DNA of 64,000 nucleotides from Chenopodium formosanum (lineage: Eukaryota > Streptophyta > Magnoliopsida > Caryophyllales > Amaranthaceae), in assembly GCA_024500155.1 (NCBI GenBank), contig CM044879.1, positions 5,347,501 through 5,411,500 on the forward strand, in the 5' to 3' direction. Numbering within the stretch: the first letter of the stretch is position 1; each line of letters starts with the position of its first letter. Positions 1 to 12,249 of this stretch are shown here, piece after piece. The notes beneath the pieces were generated by a model. It made no database searches. It was not told where the DNA came from and worked only from the letters and a program-made list of their open reading frames with translations. A program made the position numbers and the translations under genes.

Positions 1-1138
1 ATGATTTATGTACCATGGAACTTGTGTTCATGAAACTAATTAACCAGCTAGCTAGATATTTTTATGTTTATTACAAGTATTTCTTTGTTTTTATGTTTGT
101 TATTATTTTAAGGGCTTATTGTCAAAAACTATCTAATAAAAAAATGTTATAATTTTAAGGAATTTCCACCTTTAATCTACCTCAAAACAATCCCAAAACC
201 ACCACTTTCATTATTAAAACTAACACAACTTGCTTGAAATCGTCTCCACCACATCTAAAACCACCTTTCAACCCCAAAACCACCTTCTCTAACCTTAAAA
301 ACCACCATCCCGAAGCACTAATCTACCCTCACCAACTCGGATTATCCTCCAACCACCTCGAAAATGACCTTACCACCTTGAAAACCAATCCTCACGGTGG
401 TTTTGGGGGTGTTGTAAGGTGGATCAACATCCTAAAATTAAGTCAACGTTGGAATTTCAGTCAAAGGTAGTATATTACAACATTTTATCTTTTATTAGGT
501 AATTTCTTATAATATATATTTTTTTTTATTAAGTACTTTCTCACAAAATTTAGGCTTTATTAAGTAGTTTCTCATAAAATGTCCGTAATTTAACTTTATG
601 AGATCTTCATTTTTATGCTTGTGTTGGACTAATTAAGGTTGTCTCATTTGTATGTATATGATATTCAGTTGTGTCATTATCTTGACATAAAAGGAAGGAC
701 TAAAGAACATAGTTAATGACTAAAATATCCCTAGCCTCTCTTCATATCCTCTTCTCTTTAGGTTTTTTACAACTTAAAGTTCTCAAGGCAGGAAATAGCC
801 AATTTTATCAAAATTTTGGATATTATTTATGTATGTTAATATAATTACATTATTGTTTGAATATAATGAAACCTTTGGTGGGATTTGTTGAGTATGAGTA
901 CGAGTACGAGTAATGATAAGATATCGTACAGTATAGTTGGGTTGCTCATAAAGAATTATATAGGTTTTTGAATAATACAGGCATGCATATAATTAAATTA
1001 GATGAAAACTATCCTTGTGGCTACAACAAATTGTTAAATTTTTATTCTGAAAAGATTGTATTTTCTAGCAATATTTGCAAGATCCATTTAACATTTTGAT
1101 GAAGGATTCAAATATTTGATTCAAATTTGGAAAAATAC
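1..1138. other. AT-rich intergenic sequence, no gene seen
   Basis: Only short open frames are present, and the longest (about 234-470) opens with TTG and is low-complexity, rich in Pro, His and Asn. No exon-like block, RNA gene or clear transposon end was found. Confidence 0.5.
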
Positions 1139-2073
1139 AATTTATTAATCCCAACTTTACCAAATTTACTTTAAATAATCGCGACTATCAATTGTTCTAC
1201 AATCATCCTGACTTTAGCTTCGTTTTCTTCTAACATCCCAAAAACCGATAACCTGCTAAGAAGGTTTTTTTTTAAAAAAAAAGTAATTAAGATGCCACTT
1301 GTCACACATTGATTGGCCCAAAAAAATCAAAAAACAAAAAAAAAAAACCACAGCCACCCCAAAATGGTAAAGTTGTGCCAAAACCCGCCTAAAATGGTCG
1401 GTCGTACGTGCTTTTTGGGTCGGGCCTAAAAAATTAACTAAATATGCATAAAAACGTATTTCCAAACCCGTCCAAAAAAATAAAATTTTGAAATTGGGCC
1501 AAACAATTCTGCCCAAAATGGGGTTAGGTCGAGCCGGGCTAACTTTGATCACCTCTAGCCCAAACGACCCCATTCCCTGACTACCGAGCCGGAAACGACC
1601 TCCCCTCCCCAGCCCTTAGCTTCCCCCGAAATCGGACAAAACCCAAAACCCATCCCTCAAAACCGCCCATAACTCAAACTATGGGCGGTTTTGGGGGGTC
1701 GGGTGGATTTAAGGGCAAAAGTTTGGGCTTTCACCCGGTTTGGAGGCTAGGTCTAAGGAGGGGAAGCCATTTTCAGCTTAGTGGTCAGGGAAGGGGGTGA
1801 TTTCCGCTGTGCGGCTGGGGGTAGGTAGAGGCAGTTAGGGGCTGGTGGAGTTGGCTACGTAAGTTTTCCTTTTTTTTAAAAAAAATTTGGACCACTCACA
1901 ATCGGACACGTGTCCAGCAACCTACAATAAAAGGTTTTTGACTTTTGTTGACCGGTTTGGGATTGTTAGAAGAAAATGGAGGTGAAAGTTTGCATTATTG
2001 TAGAATAATCGATAGTTGGGATTAGTAGTTAAAGTAAATCGGGCAAAGATGGTTTAATAAAGTGTATTTTTCC
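1139..2073. mobile_element. Non-autonomous DNA element with long terminal inverted repeats (Mutator-like)
   Basis: The ends are inverted copies of one another over roughly 120 bp with scattered mismatches. The left end begins GGAAAAATACA and the right end finishes TGTATTTTTCC. Shared blocks follow in the same order on both arms, such as TTTACTTTAA, TCTACAAT and TTTTCTTCTAAC. The interior is GC-rich and has no transposase. Long imperfect terminal inverted repeats suit Mutator-like elements. The flanks look alike (TCAAATTT on the left, TCAAAATTT on the right) but give no clean target duplication, so the superfamily is inferred. Confidence 0.65.
1659..1692. repeat. Perfect 13-bp hairpin inside the inverted-repeat element
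   Basis: The arm AAAACCGCCCATA (1659-1671) is perfectly complementary to 1680-1692, with an 8-nt loop. It lies near the centre of the 1139-2073 element. Confidence 0.7.
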
Positions 2074-3230
2074 ATCAAAATTTCATATGTTTGTTAAATT
2101 GGTGCTCTTTTGTAGATGTCACATAACTATTTTATTTGATGAATTGATATTATTATTTTAAAAAGGTGGTTTGATAAAAAAGAAAGGAAAGGAATACGAA
2201 TTTAAGCCTGATTTGTCAATATTAATTTGCTTACATGCAAGTAATAATGTAAACATAATTTTAAAAAAAAAATCTTCGAGATTTCTTTTCTTTTTATGTC
2301 TCTTTTTTTCTTCATTTTATTTATTTATGAGTGTAAAATATTACCGTAGTATGTAAAGGGCAAAGTTTAATAATGTATAGAACATGTGTATTTCCTTTGA
2401 TTCTTCTCTATTTAATTATACCCCTTTGCTGCATTTTTTTTTTATTTACCACTCACCGGCCTCTCTCAGTCCCCTTATCCCTCTTCTCTTCTTGTTTCCC
2501 TTTGACCATTTTCAATTCTTAATTCGAGAAAATTAAATAGGGTTGGGTCACAAAAATATTGATGTAGGCTGCTCTAACGCTACACCAAATAACATAAGAT
2601 TTCAATGGATAGTTGATCTCAAGCGTAAGTTTGTTAGTGCTATTATGAAATACGGTGGTATTTTAATGGTGAAATTCAATCCCCCAAACCACAAATAATT
2701 GTTCGTCAATTTTGATTTGGAGGAGTGAATTGAAATGTTTTTGATTGTTTGGGGGAAAAGAAGTGAAAGGGGGGATGAGAATCGAGTTAGGAATGAGAAA
2801 TATGAGGAAAATAGGGAGGAAAGGGAAAGAATGAGCCCAAAATGACGTCACGTGGTAGTAGAGGGGCAAGAAGGTGGTAACTTTTGATGTTTTTGAAAAT
2901 AGAAGGTGGTAATTTTAAAAAAAAAAAAAAAAATAGAAGGTGGTAATTGCTAAAATGGACATAACAGAAGGTGGTAATTGTTAAATTTTCCTTTTTTTTT
3001 ATGAGTAGGTCATCTTTATTTTCAATTGAATTTCAAAAATTATTTTTTAAATTTTAAATTTTGAATTTCAAATTATCATAATCTTTCAACTATCTAATTT
3101 GATTTTGGTGGTGTTGTGAGAGAGATTGAAGGTGAGTAATTGTGGTGCAGTGGGAAGAGTTGGTGTGGGTAATTATCGGAAGTTCAAGAGATTAGTATTT
3201 TTCCTAATTTTTTTTGCTGAGAAGTATTTT
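2074..3230. other. Intergenic sequence with a repeated AGAAGGTGGTAA motif
   Basis: No gene is seen. Between about 2870 and 2980 the motif AGAAGGTGGTAA occurs four times with short spacers and an A-tract. The rest is AT-rich with homopolymer runs. Confidence 0.4.
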
Positions 3231-3647
3231 TTCTAATTGTGTACAGCTAGTTTATTTTTGTAATTAATGTGTTTACCTGGCTCTCTACTTAATAGGTTGT
3301 ATAAATACTTTTAACTGAAATATCAAAGGTCAGAGGAATTTTACAATTCATTCCCATTGGTATCACAGCTCTAGGGTTTGAGATCCAAATTATTTTTTTT
3401 CCTCACAAATTGAACTATCCAATTTGTTTTCCCTCATTTTTTTTTCAAACAAATTGAACTTCCTGGTTCCTTTCACAGCTCATCCACACTATCACTAAAC
3501 GTTTCAATTTTTCTTCTTTTTTTTGTTTCAACCAAGTGGCGCATCATCATGGTCGGAGGCGAGACAAATTTGAAGACTCCGATGCTCATTCATGACCCAT
3601 CATTAATTTACTATCTCTATCCTTCTGAAGGTACATGGATCAGCTGA
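3230..3647 (+). mobile_element. Copia-type LTR retrotransposon remnant: LTR 3' end, primer-binding site, truncated gag
   Basis: A TATA-like GTATAAATA near 3299 is followed by TGGTATCACAGCTC at 3358, close to the TGGTATCAGAGC primer-binding site for initiator tRNA-Met used by many Copia elements. An ATG at 3549 opens a 32-codon frame ending at TGA 3645-3647. Its YLYPSEG resembles the start of Copia gag proteins. No pol or second LTR was identified, so this is a decayed 5' end. The left boundary is uncertain. Confidence 0.45.
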
Positions 3648-5440
3648 CATAGAGAAATATTGTCAGCGTTCAGCACCTGAACAATGAAAGGGTGCGGAGG
3701 ATATCGAAGTCCCCCCTGCAATTAACGAGAGTATACACTCCGATATAACCTGGGGGAGGACGATGAATTCGATCCTCGGCAGTAGGCATTCGGCACTAGT
3801 ACCCATCTACCTCAAGAATGCCATAAAAAAAATCTCGATTTGCTCGGCAAACCGATAAGCGGCATCATTATTCACCCACCAAGGGTAAGGACAGGTGGTC
3901 ATCAGCCCATAATTGGCTTGGGCATCCCCTCACTCACTTGCTCCGGGGGACAAATCCCAAGGTTCGCCCGTCGAATTCGCGGCTCTACCATAAGTACTAG
4001 CTCCCCCTAAACCTCGGGGCAACGCTGAATTTAGAGGCACAGCGAGATAGGCATCGCAACACCCCTACTAGAGGAAGACTCACCCTTCTCAATTTGGTGA
4101 GGATTACGGCCAGTCATTGGCAGCATTGCCTCCAGCGGCCGATTACGTCAAAGGACGGGCAAAAGAGTCTTTTTTCAACGTCAGAGTTCATAGGTCTCTT
4201 CCCTCGATCTTGGGCCATTTTCGTCGCCAGAAATTTGAGAAAATCGGAAAAAAGGAGATAAACTTGAAAAACAAGGGTACTCTAGTTTTCAAAGAAAACC
4301 GAAGAAACTTCGGAGAAAATTACCTTAATTAGGAGCGGAATTTGCCGATCTACAAGTTCGAAGTACCAAATTTTTGTTTTGGGTTCCAAATCTCAGAGAA
4401 TAAGTGAAGAACGCAAATAGGTTAACAGTGGTGTTTCGTGAAGATTAAATGTGGTTTAATTTTATAAAAAAAAAAATAAGGAGAATGAGCGGGATGAGTG
4501 GCTTAAATCTTTCCAAAAAAGGAATTCTGGGAGTCCGCGCCACTAAAGCCCTCACTAACTCACTCCAAAGCAACCGTTAAGCACACTTCTCCAAATTAAC
4601 TTCCCACTAAACCCTCCGACTTCCTTAATCACTCTCATCAAATCAGCCGTTAATTATTCACTAATAAATGCCTAATTCAAAATTTTTAATTAAATTATTT
4701 ACTTCAATTCCCTCCATTTTGCAAGTCAAAACCCAACCCGTCATGCTTCCAAATCGGGTCTGGGGGACAAGTTGTTTGGGTCCAATTTACTCTAATTGGG
4801 CCGGTTCACAAATGATTCAATTATCCAGCCCAAGGTTTAAGGTTCAACTCTCCCAAGTCATGTCAAGTCAATCAAATTGGCAAGCCCACTTGGCTCAAGG
4901 CCCATTTCTCCTATTGTGCAAAGGTATAAAAGCCATCAATCTTCTCACTCTACATTCATTCACATTAAGCCTCAAGCAATTAATACTCTTGCATAGCTTT
5001 CTCTCTCTATACACTGTATTGTCTTCGGCATCGAAGGGGCCTTCCTCGACACAACCCCCGAGGCCAGTTTATGTGAGTTTGCTCTGCAGGTTTCCCTCGG
5101 CCCAGTCATCACTTGGATTGAGATTAGTGTTTAGCCCACTAAAAAGGACAGGTCCCATTGTTTTCTTCCGAAACTTTCACTATATAATAACCATTCATGG
5201 AGAGGAAGCAATTTTGCCAACCAATAATATTCTTATAGACATTGAAACCCACACTGGATCTGATCGATATGTCATTGCACTTATTGTGTGCTTATAGACA
5301 CCCTTAAGGGTTGTAGGCCAAGGCATGAGTAAGATAGTTTTAGACATCAAGTAAACCTCCCTAAGAAGCACCTTGATGCCTAACCTAGGTTCAATAATGC
5401 ACTCTTAAAATTAATTTTGAAGGCTATAACATACTAAATC
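3648..5440. mobile_element. Degraded LTR-retrotransposon-like sequence
   Basis: The stretch 3650-4170 is unusually GC-rich for this window and has no long frame. A TATA-like GGTATAAAAG near 4924 is followed by CT-rich leader-like sequence, as in Gypsy LTRs. A 209-codon frame at 4668-5297 has no recognisable domain and low-complexity Leu/Ser content. I read this as old retrotransposon debris. Family and borders are not resolved. Confidence 0.3.
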
Positions 5441-5797
5441 GGACTATTTTCGAAGATATTTGGACCTTATGTCAAAAAGTCCAACGATGATAAGGGATGT
5501 ATCCAAGGACATATGGTAATGTTTGGAACCGTGTATGACTCGTTTATCATATATATAAAAGCAGTGGTGGCTTTAAATAGCTAAATTTGTAACTTAAGAG
5601 AAAAGCAGATGGACCCAAGGGCCAGGGGTGCACTTTGTCCTCTATTTCTTCAGACCTTGAGAACTTAAAAATTTTCCGAAATTATAATCCAAAATTTTGG
5701 ATTCGGAATTGGTCTACAATATCCTAATTAATAATGACGAGTTCATTCAATTATATGGCTATTTTAGGTTTCTTCTGTTGTGACAGTTAAGAGACTA

Positions 5798-5966
5798 AGG
5801 GCCTATTCCAATTTACTGAAAACAATTGAACTGAACTGAATCTATTGGGGTTGAACTGAACTGAGCTAAAATGAATTGTTTATGAGAGAAGGAAATTGAA
5901 ATCTGATTGGAGCTGAATTTAATTGAACAAAAGTGAACTGAAATTAAGCTGAACAGAAAAGGCCGT
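5798..5966. mobile_element. MITE of the GAACTGAACTG-rich family
   Basis: It starts AGGGCCTATTCC and ends AGAAAAGGCCGT, and the interior is dense in (T)GAACTGAA and carries TTATGAGAGAAGGAAATT. The same internal motif occurs in the copies at 13500-13929 and, in reverse, at 16347-16460. No transposase is encoded. Confidence 0.5.
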
Positions 5967-6009
5967 AAGAGTTATTCCATATTTTCAATATATAATTTGG
6001 GATTTTGGG

Positions 6010-6810
6010 GTCCTATACTCCTATACTCCTTGGGAGGAAATTCTTGTTCATCAGGCTGATTTACAACTTGCGTAAATCAGGGGTTAATTTTGTCTTTTCA
6101 TGCATAATAGTAAGGGTACTCTTGTCAATGCACACATAGCTTGGCAAACGTTGGATAACGCTCGTTAACTCGTTCCCATCCTTCACGCCAGAAACCAAAA
6201 CAATAAAGTCAGAATCCCAGTTCTTCCTCCACGCCAGAAACCAGAACCCAAATTCCCACTTTTTCCTCTACACCACCACCACCACCACCTATGGTAGTTC
6301 AAAATGCTGCTGCGAATGAAAGGTTTTCCCTAAGGGGTTGATATGACCCTAATTTACACTCTTTTCTAGTAGGGTGTCTTTTTGATTCGCCGCGAAGCGG
6401 CCATTGTTGAGGAAGAAGAGGAGGACGACGGGAAGAAAATGAGGATGTGGAAGGCCTTTGTGGGTTTGATCGGCGGAAAGAGGAGAGATGGTGGTGTCTG
6501 TGATGGGTTTCAGATGGTAGTCGATGTGATGGTGGTGGCTGTGATGGGGTTTCGATGGTAGTCGATGTGATGGTGGTGGACCAGATGGTGGCTATGGTGG
6601 TGCTCGCTGCCGGTGGAAGATTGGAGAAGATGAGTTTAAAACAAAAAAATAAAATTGTAAAAAAAAAATGAGACTTAAATTAAAGATAACGTCTTATGAA
6701 TCTCCGTCAATTTGTCTGGCAAGTGGGGCCCACAAATGCAGCTGATTAACAAGAATTGGTTAATCAGGCTGATCAACCGGGTCGGGGATCATACATTAAA
6801 TTGTTCGTTG
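6010..6810. repeat. Intergenic block with a 41-bp tandem duplication
   Basis: A two-copy 41-bp tandem repeat built on GATGGTAGTCGATGTGATGG lies at about 6500-6581, in a GC-richer block (6230-6640) that resembles gene-derived sequence. The motif ATCAGGCTGAT flanks it on both sides (about 6050 and 6765), so it could be a transposon carrying captured sequence. No continuous reading frame is present. Confidence 0.3.
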
Positions 6811-6825
6811 ATGCATAGGTTGTTT

Positions 6826-6873
6826 ATAACCTCACTATTACTTATTACTATAAATAAGTAATAGTGAGGTTAT
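6826..6873. repeat. Perfect 21-bp hairpin
   Basis: Arm 6826-6846 is perfectly complementary to 6853-6873 with a 6-nt loop. This is a very short inverted repeat with no coding content, either a MITE remnant or a transcript-level hairpin. Confidence 0.8.
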
Positions 6874-7460
6874 TATGTTGAAAACAAAAAACCTTATAAA
6901 AACGGAGTAATAAGTTTACTTGTAACAAATCCTCCAACGGAGGAGCAAGGACTATGCATGCATGTTGTCATCAATTGTCCGCATGTGTATGATAACCTAC
7001 AGAAATTCAAAATTCACTGTCTTTATAATTACCAATCCCACTTTTTTCTACGGTATCATGAAAACTAAACTGAACATTCACAAATAAAGTCTAAAATTCT
7101 GTGAGGAATATTATGCATTTCAAGAATTTATCCATTTTTCATATAAGTTGTACCTACCTCTTTTATATCCATGTTTATTGTGCATATATTCAACAAATAT
7201 TTTTATTATCAACAATGAATCATATTTTTGAAAAATTGATATTTTAAAAGTTTAAGTTGAAACTATCTAACATGATTACATATATATTTTGTTATTATTT
7301 ACTCTATGCAAATTAGTTATTAAATTATAAAATTTTATAGAAGTAATATGAATTAACAATGTAAAAGTTAAAGGGGTGCAACTAAAAAATAACCCAAAAA
7401 ACACAAAACTGACCATTATGTGCGCAAGCTAGAAGCCAAGGCTTTAGTATAAAGACAAGG
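6874..7460. other. AT-rich spacer upstream of the GARP gene
   Basis: No gene or repeat boundary is seen. It is presumably the distal promoter of the transcription factor that begins at 7614. Confidence 0.4.
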
Positions 7461-7468
7461 TATAAAAA
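7461..7468 (+). promoter_or_regulatory. TATA box of the GARP transcription-factor gene
   Basis: TATAAAAA lies about 150 bp upstream of the start codon at 7614, followed by a CT-rich leader-like stretch. Position and sequence suit a plant core promoter; the transcription start itself cannot be seen. Confidence 0.5.
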
Positions 7469-7613
7469 CAGCCTATCTTTCTCCCCCTTCTCATTTTATA
7501 GTCACTAGTAAATGTATTTATTCTCTTTTAATTTGTTCCATTCTTCATATATAGGTCACCATTTTATTATTTCTCTTCTATTCTTTTCAACAAAAAGAAA
7601 TTAAGAATAGTAT

Positions 7614-10249
7614 ATGATGGAGATGAAAGGGAAATCTAGAGGTGTTAGACCGTACGTGAGATCGAACGCGCCACGACTTCGTTGGACGGGTGACCTTCAT
7701 CACTGCTTTGTTCGTGCTGTTGAAAGACTCGGTGGTGAAGATAGTAAGCCTTAATTAAATTAATTACAAGCTTTAAAATTTCTTATATATACTAGTACAG
7801 ATAATCACTTTTCTTGCTCATTAATTATGTTGCATGATTTCTTTTTTCTCGTATATGTTACTTTTACTTCTTTTTTGGTGTAGTGCTCATGAATAAGTGT
7901 TTTTTCCAAAGCATTTTGAAAGTATAGTACTTCAATTTATATATACCTCTTATAACATTTTCATTTATCAATATAAATACTTGTATGTGTTTAGAAATAA
8001 AATTAATAGATAAACTCGCGCATAATTTTCTTTTTTTTTTTTTTGAGGGCCGCGCATAAAAATTTTTAAGTGACAATTATTTAGAGAAAGAAAGTATTTT
8101 GTTACGAGTATTAGCTAGGAACCATTCCCCTAGATCAAAGTACCCATGCACCCTTAATAAGAACATGTTATATATATAATAGTTTATTTTAGAGATAACA
8201 AAACACCTCCCAAAATTTAACAGCCACGTTAGCTCAATACACACATCTGATCGAGTAGTATACAAGTATATTCTTATTCATCAAATAGTTAGCCGAATCT
8301 ATGTCAATTATATCTTTTATTTAATCAGACTTTACTCTAAGATGTCACATTTTAATCAAGTCATTTAGTCTAAGGTACTTTAAAGTGATCAGAAAGGTTC
8401 TCTCAAAAAAAAAAAAAAAAAAAAAAAAAGGTAATCCGAAAGGTACTTTTTCTTAGTTAGTTATGATTTTCTTTTCTGATAAACATAATTATGTTTTTAT
8501 TAGGGGCTACTCCGAAAATGATTCTGCAAATAATGGGGGTGAAAGGCATAAGTCTATCTCATGTGAAGAGTCATCTTCAGGTACTCTATTTAATCAATCA
8601 ATTAAAATTAGCCATTTTGGTAAAAGATTCATAATTTTATTTGTTTATAGTTTTCATGTCTTCTATAATTCTAATTTATTCACGTTCTATATTTGTAAAA
8701 CAGATGTATAGAAGCATGAAGCAAGAGCAAATTATTAGAGGTAAATATTTTCTATATGATATCTCCTATGTTGGCAAGGTAATCGTCATACATATTGAAC
8801 AATAAATATGAAAGAGATTAAAATAATGATTGGATAGTACACATTAGGTCTACTAATTATATTTTAAGCACGTAACTATAGAGTGGATCAGACTATTAAT
8901 TAAATAAGTTTCCTATTCTTTTCAAACTAAACAAGTAAACAACCACTAATAAAACTTATTTTAATTAATTACAATAAAGTGGCCTGGACATAAATTAAAT
9001 GAACACTGAAGGGAACATAACCTAAGATTGAGTATCGAATATGATGGCGAATGTCCCGAAGAAGAACGAAGTTTATTTTTTTTTTATTTTTATTTTTTTT
9101 TTTTTTGTTGTTGTAATAATAATGAAAAAGGTTTAAATATTGTATATGAATGTTTATCATTTCATTTTGAAGAAAAATACATGTAATCAACAAAAGTCTT
9201 CAACTAAAATGTACTTACAAAAACTACTACTACATATAGAAAAAAAAAAAAAAAAAAAAAAAATCAAAGAAGACAGGTGCCATACATTCAAAAAAGTATT
9301 ATGCCATAAATCCATAATATTTTTGTAGGTAGGCTTAAAAAATAAATTAAGCAATGTCAATATTACATTATGTATTTATATTATACGAAGTATATAATTT
9401 TCAAACATTTTGTTACAACTATTCATACGTCTATAGTCTCTACTTATTTTAATGAAAGAGTCCTACGTAAGGTCATACATACGACAAATTTTCTTACACG
9501 AGAGGAATGTTTTTTTGTTCAAATATTCCTTGTAATAAAAGTAATTAGAATCCGATATTTTCGGCCTTGGAATTTTCATGAAATCAAGATGTGGAATTTT
9601 ATTTTCACTTTAAATTGCACAAAAATATTATCATCTTTGTCACTTCATTTATACATCAATAGGATTTCTTATTTAGAGTTGAGTTTATTTTTTTTTATTA
9701 TGTCTTTACATATCTATAATATTATTAAAACACAAAGGGACAACATACTATCGTCATGTGTCACTGTTCCCTCAATGTGATTTGGTGCTAGATTAACGTT
9801 ATGTTCATGCTTACGTGTTACCTTATGTATCATCACTCAAAACTCTTCATTTATGTAATAACCTTCGTATTAAACATGTAGAATGTAACTTTTAAATAAT
9901 TGCACAGTAAACTACAACTTAATTTGTAAGAAATAAATCAATCCATATATACTAATGGTTGTTTTCTTGGATGCCATTTTTCTATATCCAATACCCATTA
10001 AGCAATTATACATAGTAATATCTACAAGTATTTAAACTTAAGGTAATTTCAATATCCGGGCCATCGCTCGAGCCATAATCTAGTTTCTTACATACTAATA
10101 CGACGTTGATTATGATGGTAAAACCCAATTAAACATGAATAAGCTTATTGAGCACGAAGCTAAGTATGACGGATATATAATAAAATTAATGAATGTTTAG
10201 GAATTTAAAAAATTGAATATACTATTAGTGGAAAGGTTTAGGAATTTAG

Positions 10250-10315
<66 letters not shown>

Positions 10316-11102
10316 TTATTTATTTTTTTGGTGAAAACCAAAAATATTTATTTTACTAAACTAGATTATTTAACTAAATGTTTGTTTTTGTTTGATTTGT
10401 TTGTTACTTTGAATTTTGTTTGACAGATATAATTGAAGATGCAAATATGAGTACAATAATTATGCAAGAAAACGTTCAATTCACTTCTTCACGCCCATTT
10501 CACCGGAGACAAACTAAAATACCTAAGTTTAAGGCCTTGCTTGATCAAAACATACTTGTTCATGATAATTTTTCACCCCATGAAAATATTCCTATCAGTT
10601 GTAATTCCATGGTAACATCTCCACAAGACATAGCTACAACTTATAAGCAAGGTGACACGCTACAACGTTCACATCCCTACTTATACGTCCAAGATTTCCT
10701 CAAACGTCGCCCTTATCTTGTAAGTATTGCAATTTTTTCGTATATCTATATACTCTATATGTTAGCTAAGCTAGCTTAACTGGTAAAATTATTGAATCTT
10801 ACATTTGTAGAATTTTAGCTTTGAATCTTGTCTGCATTATCGATTATAACATACATCCAAGGGATATTATTTGATGTAGATAAGCTAAATAATGGACCAA
10901 TGTATTAGATTATTAGTGATATAATGTAATTGATAACGTAATATGAACTTATGGTATTTTTCGAAGTACATATGATTATAGTGAAGAAGATGGCCCACTT
11001 GTCTATACATCTTAAGTCAGGCCCATTTGTTGTGGGCTAAAGACTCCAATATAAGTTTGCTGGATCTTTTTCTAATATAAATGCCCAATAATCATTATTT
11101 AA

Positions 11103-11149
<47 letters not shown>

Positions 11150-11340
11150 GGCAGGATGGCTACAACCAAGGTGAAGCGTCTGGATGTACGTCTTCATCAT
11201 CGTCGTTATCGTTGTCGTTGACGTTAGCAACAGATGATGATCAAAACTTGAATACTGAAATTGATTTAGATTGGAACTCAACATGTAGGATTATGGCAGC
11301 TGCTGTTCAAGATGTTTCCCTAGACCTTACACTTTCTTAG
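7614..11340 (+). CDS. GARP (G2-like) MYB-related transcription factor with C-terminal EAR motif
   Basis: Five exons join in frame to give 240 residues: 7614-7743, 8504-8580, 8704-8740, 10427-10719 and 11155-11340. All junctions are GT-AG. Residues about 20-77 form the single-repeat GARP DNA-binding domain: RLRWTGDLHHCFVRAVERLG, then ATPKMILQIMGVKGISLSHV, then KSHLQMYRS. This is the At1g14600-like/KANADI-like type. The protein ends LDLTLS, an LxLxL EAR motif (residues 235-239), and a Ser/Leu run upstream (SLSLSLTL) offers a second LxLxL. From family knowledge EAR motifs recruit TOPLESS co-repressors, so a nuclear repressor role is inferred. The start gives a short basic leader before the domain. 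Intron 3 holds an (AT)n array, and intron 4 ends in an unbroken run of 44 T before its acceptor. No close neighbour suggests a target. Confidence 0.9.
10252..10311. repeat. (AT)n microsatellite in intron 3 of the GARP gene
   Basis: About 60 bp of uninterrupted AT dinucleotides, likely polymorphic in length. Confidence 0.9.
11105..11148. repeat. 44-nt poly-T tract at a 3' splice site
   Basis: Forty-four consecutive T precede GGGCAG, whose AG is the acceptor of GARP exon 5. It acts as an exceptionally long polypyrimidine tract and is prone to length slippage. Confidence 0.85.
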
Positions 11341-11376
11341 CTAGCTAGTTTTGTGAAAGTCATGTTTAACTAATTA

Positions 11377-11382
<6 letters not shown>

Positions 11383-11414
<32 letters not shown>
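11383..11414. repeat. (AT)n microsatellite downstream of the GARP stop codon
   Basis: About 32 bp of AT dinucleotides starting roughly 40 bp past the stop codon, probably within the 3' UTR. Confidence 0.85.
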
Positions 11415-11419
<5 letters not shown>

Positions 11420-12160
11420 CATCATAATAATTTTGTAAGCATGCATGTTGAAAGTACGTAGAATGGTTTGTAGCTTCTAAGAAAATTCTTCTCTAAATTA
11501 GTGTCTTGAAATTAAACTCAAACAGTCAAACCACATTAAACGAGTAACTTGTTTCGTATTGTCAGTAAAGTTGTTAGGTTTTTTATAGAGTAGAGAAAAT
11601 AACAAAACGCAATGATATAGCTGAGATTTGATTCTATATACTCCATAGGCTCTAACCAACGGAGTTAGGTGACGCCCATACTTCAATATACATCTAGCTA
11701 GCAAGTAGCAACTAACCCATCCACGCGCACTTCGATTTATCCACAAAGAGAAAACAGGAATCAAGTGATTCTCTTCAATTCCAACCGCTCACTATGTCAT
11801 ATATTCCTTTACTATGAATGGAAATGCATAATTGTAGTATTCACGATGTTTTTGTTGAGTACAAACCTAACAAAATTAATGTCGGTGTACTACAACTCTT
11901 GTCGATGGTACAAAGAAATAATTCCGACCATAAATATTACTATGAAAAAGGATAAATGACTGTTAAAGTTGGAAAAAAAATTGGTTATATGTAGTTTTCA
12001 AAGCATATATATGATGTAACACAATATATTCTTACCATATTTAGTAGAACAAAGGTAGCACGGGCATAAAATGACTTGGAGAAAAAAAAAATTGGTGCTT
12101 TAATTTGTCAATTAAAATTGCTTCATCTAGTTGCCCTAAAAATTTAATACGTACATACCT
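11415..12160. other. Spacer between the GARP gene and the small glycine-rich protein gene
   Basis: Only short unsupported frames are present (for example 88 codons on the minus strand near 11500-11760). No domain or repeat was recognised. Confidence 0.4.
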
Positions 12161-12167
12161 ATACATC

Positions 12168-12176
12168 TATATATAT
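12168..12176 (+). promoter_or_regulatory. TATA box of the small glycine-rich protein gene
   Basis: TATATATAT lies about 80 bp upstream of the ATG at 12250, a normal spacing for a compact plant promoter with a leader of about 50 nt. Confidence 0.45.
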
Positions 12177-12249
12177 CCCCTTATTTGGACTTAAAATGTA
12201 TAACATCCATTTAGGTTAACATATATATTACTATATTGTAAGAAAAAAT

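Noticed and set aside
1256..1573. 105-codon minus-strand frame
   Set aside because: It lies inside an inverted-repeat transposon and has no recognisable features.
4668..5297. 209-codon open frame
   Set aside because: No domain, low-complexity content, and it sits in LTR-like sequence with a TATA box inside it.
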